From NCBI GenBank assembly GCA_003136615.1, contig PLFA01000197.1:25713-34089 (forward strand): a DNA stretch of 8,377 bases. The letters are read 5' to 3'. The notes under the pieces are model-generated. The model did not search any database. It was not told the DNA's origin and was given only the letters and a program-made list of their open reading frames with translations. The stretch's first letter is position 1. The number at the start of each line of letters is the position of its first letter. A program made the position numbers and the translations under genes. The stretch comes from Caulobacteraceae bacterium. Its GTDB lineage: Bacteria > Pseudomonadota > Alphaproteobacteria > Caulobacterales > Caulobacteraceae. This document shows, one piece after another, positions 5,985 to 8,377 of this stretch.

Positions 5985-8297
5985 TCAGAACTTGACGTCG
6001 AACTTCACGTCCCAGCGGCCCGGCTCGTTATAGTACTTGTAGCCGAACAGGTAGGTGATGCCGTAGTCCTCCATCGTACAATTACGGCACTCGGCCGTGA
6101 TGGACCAGTTCTTACCCTCAGGCTGGAACATGAGGCCGACGTCGAGCAGCGCGTGTGAATCGATGAGTCCCGCGCCGAGTCCCGCCGTGCTCACCTGTTC
6201 ACGGGCGGTCCACTGAACGCCGATATTCGGCGTCAGGCTGAAGTGGGAAAACACCCACTCATAGGACGCATTGATCGCGGCGGTGACCGGCGGAACATAG
6301 GTCGGCTGAGCAAGGTGACCGCCGAGATTTACGATGCCTTGACCGCAATTGGCATTGGCGGCGCCGGGGGCGGCGGCGCATTCGGCTTGCTGAAGCTTAA
6401 CCGCCGCGCTGGGGTCGTAATAGGAAGAGTCCATCAAGCCGACATTGGCGCTCAGTGTCAGGTGCTCGACCGGACGCCAAGAGGTGTCGAACTCAGCGCC
6501 GTAAGCGTACAGGTTCGCGGCGTTGGTGGTGACAAAACTCGCGGCGATGACGTTATCCGAAAGCAATTGATACTTGCTGACATCCTCATAGAACGCCGTC
6601 GCATTGAAAGTCAGCTTGTGGTCGGGCGTCTGGTAGCGAAAGCCCGATTCATAGGACCAGACCGTTTCCGGCGCGAAATTATTGAAGGTGGCGGCCGAGA
6701 ACGCAAGGCCGTTCCAGCCGCCTCCCTGGAAGCCCCGGGTGGCCGAGGCGAAGACCATGAGATCGGGGTCGATCTGGTAATCCAAAGCGATGCGGGGCGT
6801 GAATTCATTCGCCTTCAGCTTGGTCAGAAAGCCCGCTTCATTGATCTGGGCGGTGGTAAAGCCCGCGCCAGGCGCATTGGGCGTGGCGTCAAGGTTCTTC
6901 ACCTCGTGGGTGAAGCGACCACCGAGTGTCAGGGTCAAAGCGTCGGTGATCTTATAGTCGCCCTGGGCATAGGCGGCGATAGACGTGGTTTGGTTCCTGG
7001 TGAACTCATCTCCCAGAGGGAAGGGAAGATTGGCCAATCCAAACAGCGGGCCGAGATTCGCGACAGCGCCGAAATTGTCGTCGTTGGTCTCGAAAAGATA
7101 GAAGACGCCCGTGGTGTATTTAAACCGGCTGCCTATGTCGCCGCTCCACTTGATCTCCTGGGAATACTGGTAGCTGCGCAGCTCCTGCGCGAGCGCGAAT
7201 TGGCCCGTTGATCCCTCGTCGAAGGGCACAGCCGGGCCGAGCGCGGAATCCGGGAAATCCACGCCCAAGGCCTGGCTGAGGCCACGGAAACCGGTAATGA
7301 AGTTCAGGGTCCCGGCGCTGAAGTCTGCCTTGATATTGGAGGCAAAGCCCCAGCTCGCGACCACCACGCCTTGACCGAGCTTGCCCTTTTCACCAGTCAA
7401 ATAGGGTTCCAGCGCTCCTGGCGTGGTGCTGTAACCGCTCAACGACACACGGTCGCTGCCGTCGATGCCGCCGTCGCCAGGCTGGTTCAGAACATTGGCG
7501 GCATTGTTGTGCGCGTAATCCGCGCTGAGGTCCCACTCCACATTGCTAAGCCCCGCCGGTTTGATCGTGACGGCTTCGCGCAAACCATAGTCGTGGGTCG
7601 CGTTGAGCTTGTTGCCGGTTGTGGTGTCCTCGACATAGCCATTATCGGTGATGCCATAGACGGAGAAACGCGTCTTGACCTGATCATTCACCGGCATGTT
7701 CACCGAAGCGCTGCCGAAGAAACGACCATAGGAGCCGTAGCCAAGCTCAGCCGAGCCGCCGAACGTATCGGCGGGCTTCTGAAGGGTTACCAGAATCGCG
7801 CCGCCCGTGGAGTTCCGGCCAAAAAGCGTGCCCTGCGGACCCCGCAAGACCTGGATGTTATCAACACCGAACAGGGCCATGTTGTTGGCGTTCTGCCGGC
7901 CGATATAGATATCGTCGACATAGGTTCCGACCTGCGGATCAAAAGTCGGAAAAGACTGCGTCTGACCAAGGCCACGTATGAAATAGACGTTGGCCGAGCC
8001 CTGGCCGACATTGTTGGCCGCAAACATGTTTGGAACGATCCGCGCGATATCCATGGTCGTGGAGATGTGATCCGTCGCCAGGTTCGCCGCCGACAGGGCG
8101 GTCACGGCGATGGGCACGCTCTGCAGGTTCTCTGAGCGACGCTGAGCCGTGACGATCACTTCACCCACCGCGGCGGCGGGAGTCGGGGAGGGCGAGGTCG
8201 TCTGGGCGAGCGCGGGAACGGCCGCCATAGCCGCCGCGGACGCGGTCAGAAAAAGCTTGAAGCGTGAAACCATAACCAGCCCCCGACGGATTTTCAT
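5985..8297 (-). CDS. TonB-dependent outer-membrane receptor
   Basis: A 770-residue outer-membrane beta-barrel that imports a ligand using TonB-ExbB-ExbD energy. An N-terminal signal peptide has a basic start, a hydrophobic Ala-rich core and ALA-Q as the likely cleavage site after residue 31. After a Pro/Thr/Ala linker comes the TonB box EVIVTA (46-51). The plug domain spans roughly 55-175, with YFIRGLGQ (105-112), YVDDIYIGR (126-134) and LRGPQGTLFGRNSTGGA (151-167). The barrel fills the rest, and the protein ends in an aromatic residue (DVKF) as expected for assembly by the BAM machinery. There is no N-terminal FecR-interacting extension, so it is not a transducer type. Cysteine pairs occur in a loop (ECAAAPGAANANC) and near the C-terminus (ECRNC). 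The start could be ATG 8297 or ATG 8273; neither has a strong ribosome site, though the second has a G-run before it. No siderophore or B12 gene lies nearby, and this type in alphaproteobacteria often serves carbohydrate or aromatic uptake, so the substrate is open. Confidence 0.95.
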   Translation of the reverse strand: MKIRRGLVMVSRFKLFLTASAAAMAAVPALAQTTSPSPTPAAAVGEVIVTAQRRSENLQSVPIAVTALSAANLATDHISTTMDIARIVPNMFAANNVGQGSANVYFIRGLGQTQSFPTFDPQVGTYVDDIYIGRQNANNMALFGVDNIQVLRGPQGTLFGRNSTGGAILVTLQKPADTFGGSAELGYGSYGRFFGSASVNMPVNDQVKTRFSVYGITDNGYVEDTTTGNKLNATHDYGLREAVTIKPAGLSNVEWDLSADYAHNNAANVLNQPGDGGIDGSDRVSLSGYSTTPGALEPYLTGEKGKLGQGVVVASWGFASNIKADFSAGTLNFITGFRGLSQALGVDFPDSALGPAVPFDEGSTGQFALAQELRSYQYSQEIKWSGDIGSRFKYTTGVFYLFETNDDNFGAVANLGPLFGLANLPFPLGDEFTRNQTTSIAAYAQGDYKITDALTLTLGGRFTHEVKNLDATPNAPGAGFTTAQINEAGFLTKLKANEFTPRIALDYQIDPDLMVFASATRGFQGGGWNGLAFSAATFNNFAPETVWSYESGFRYQTPDHKLTFNATAFYEDVSKYQLLSDNVIAASFVTTNAANLYAYGAEFDTSWRPVEHLTLSANVGLMDSSYYDPSAAVKLQQAECAAAPGAANANCGQGIVNLGGHLAQPTYVPPVTAAINASYEWVFSHFSLTPNIGVQWTAREQVSTAGLGAGLIDSHALLDVGLMFQPEGKNWSITAECRNCTMEDYGITYLFGYKYYNEPGRWDVKFDVKF

Positions 8298-8321
8298 TTT
8301 AACACTTGAATGAAGGATTTA

Positions 8322-8349
8322 TGTTTATCCAGCCTGAACCGTCGCGCAA
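8322..8349 (-). promoter_or_regulatory. Possible promoter of the TonB receptor gene
   Basis: On the minus strand TTGCGC (8344-8349), a 16-base spacer and TAAACA (8322-8327) give a loose sigma70-like arrangement, 25 bases before the ATG at 8297. Short arms GGAT (8315-8318) and ATCC (8327-8330) flank the proposed -10 element and could be part of an operator. The match is weak, and the rest of the upstream region lies outside the window. Confidence 0.25.
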
Positions 8350-8377
8350 TAGCCGGTCTCATTTTTTGGCCGCGGAA

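Noticed and set aside
5994..6011. Inverted repeat GACGT...ACGTC near the end of the receptor gene as a terminator between convergent genes
   Set aside because: It lies within the receptor coding region, comes from the repeated DVKFDVKF codons, and has no T-tract on either side.
6243..7211. 322-codon open frame on the plus strand, antisense to the TonB receptor
   Set aside because: The translation is rich in Gly, Arg and Ala with no domain pattern, as expected for a shadow frame in GC-rich DNA, whereas the minus-strand receptor is full length with clear motifs.
7371..8135. 254-codon open frame on the plus strand, antisense to the receptor N-terminal half
   Set aside because: It mirrors the plug-domain coding sequence, has no recognisable fold and no persuasive ribosome site. 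It is a codon-bias artefact.

Overview
The window looks like a high-GC alphaproteobacterial chromosome, most likely Caulobacterales or Sphingomonadales. The evidence is a large TonB-dependent receptor with an EVIVTAQRR-type N-terminus, a glucose MFS porter next to a proteobacterial glucokinase, and dense gene packing. This assignment is inferred from protein style only. No rRNA, tRNA, CRISPR array, insertion sequence or phage gene was seen.

Layout: (1) 1-1949, plus strand: the 3' two thirds of a sugar-porter-family transporter, overlapping by one base a complete glucokinase. This pair imports and phosphorylates glucose or a related hexose without a PTS. (2) 1950-2057: a short gap with a GC hairpin, a T-rich tract and a possible 12-codon leader ORF. 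(3) 2058-3574, plus strand: a class I SAM-dependent methyltransferase with a large unassigned N-terminal region, followed 2 bases later by a 109-residue helical protein of unknown function. (4) 3571-4818, minus strand: a 12-TM MFS transporter whose stop codon shares bases with the stop of the small protein. (5) 4819-5019: a divergent regulatory region with a TAT-N11-ATA motif and a second inverted repeat. (6) 5020-5973, plus strand: a LysR-type regulator. (7) 5985-8297, minus strand: a full-length TonB-dependent receptor, convergent with LysR and with its upstream region at the right edge.

Working model (inference): genes 4-7 look like an uptake and control set. The receptor would take an unknown ligand through the outer membrane, the MFS protein would move a ligand or product through the inner membrane, and the LysR protein would control its divergent MFS neighbour. 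The methyltransferase and small protein form a tight two-gene unit that may act on a related small molecule, but nothing in the sequence fixes the substrate. All families except the small protein are well known. The least explained parts are the methyltransferase N-terminal region, its small partner, and the short leader ORF overlapping the methyltransferase start.
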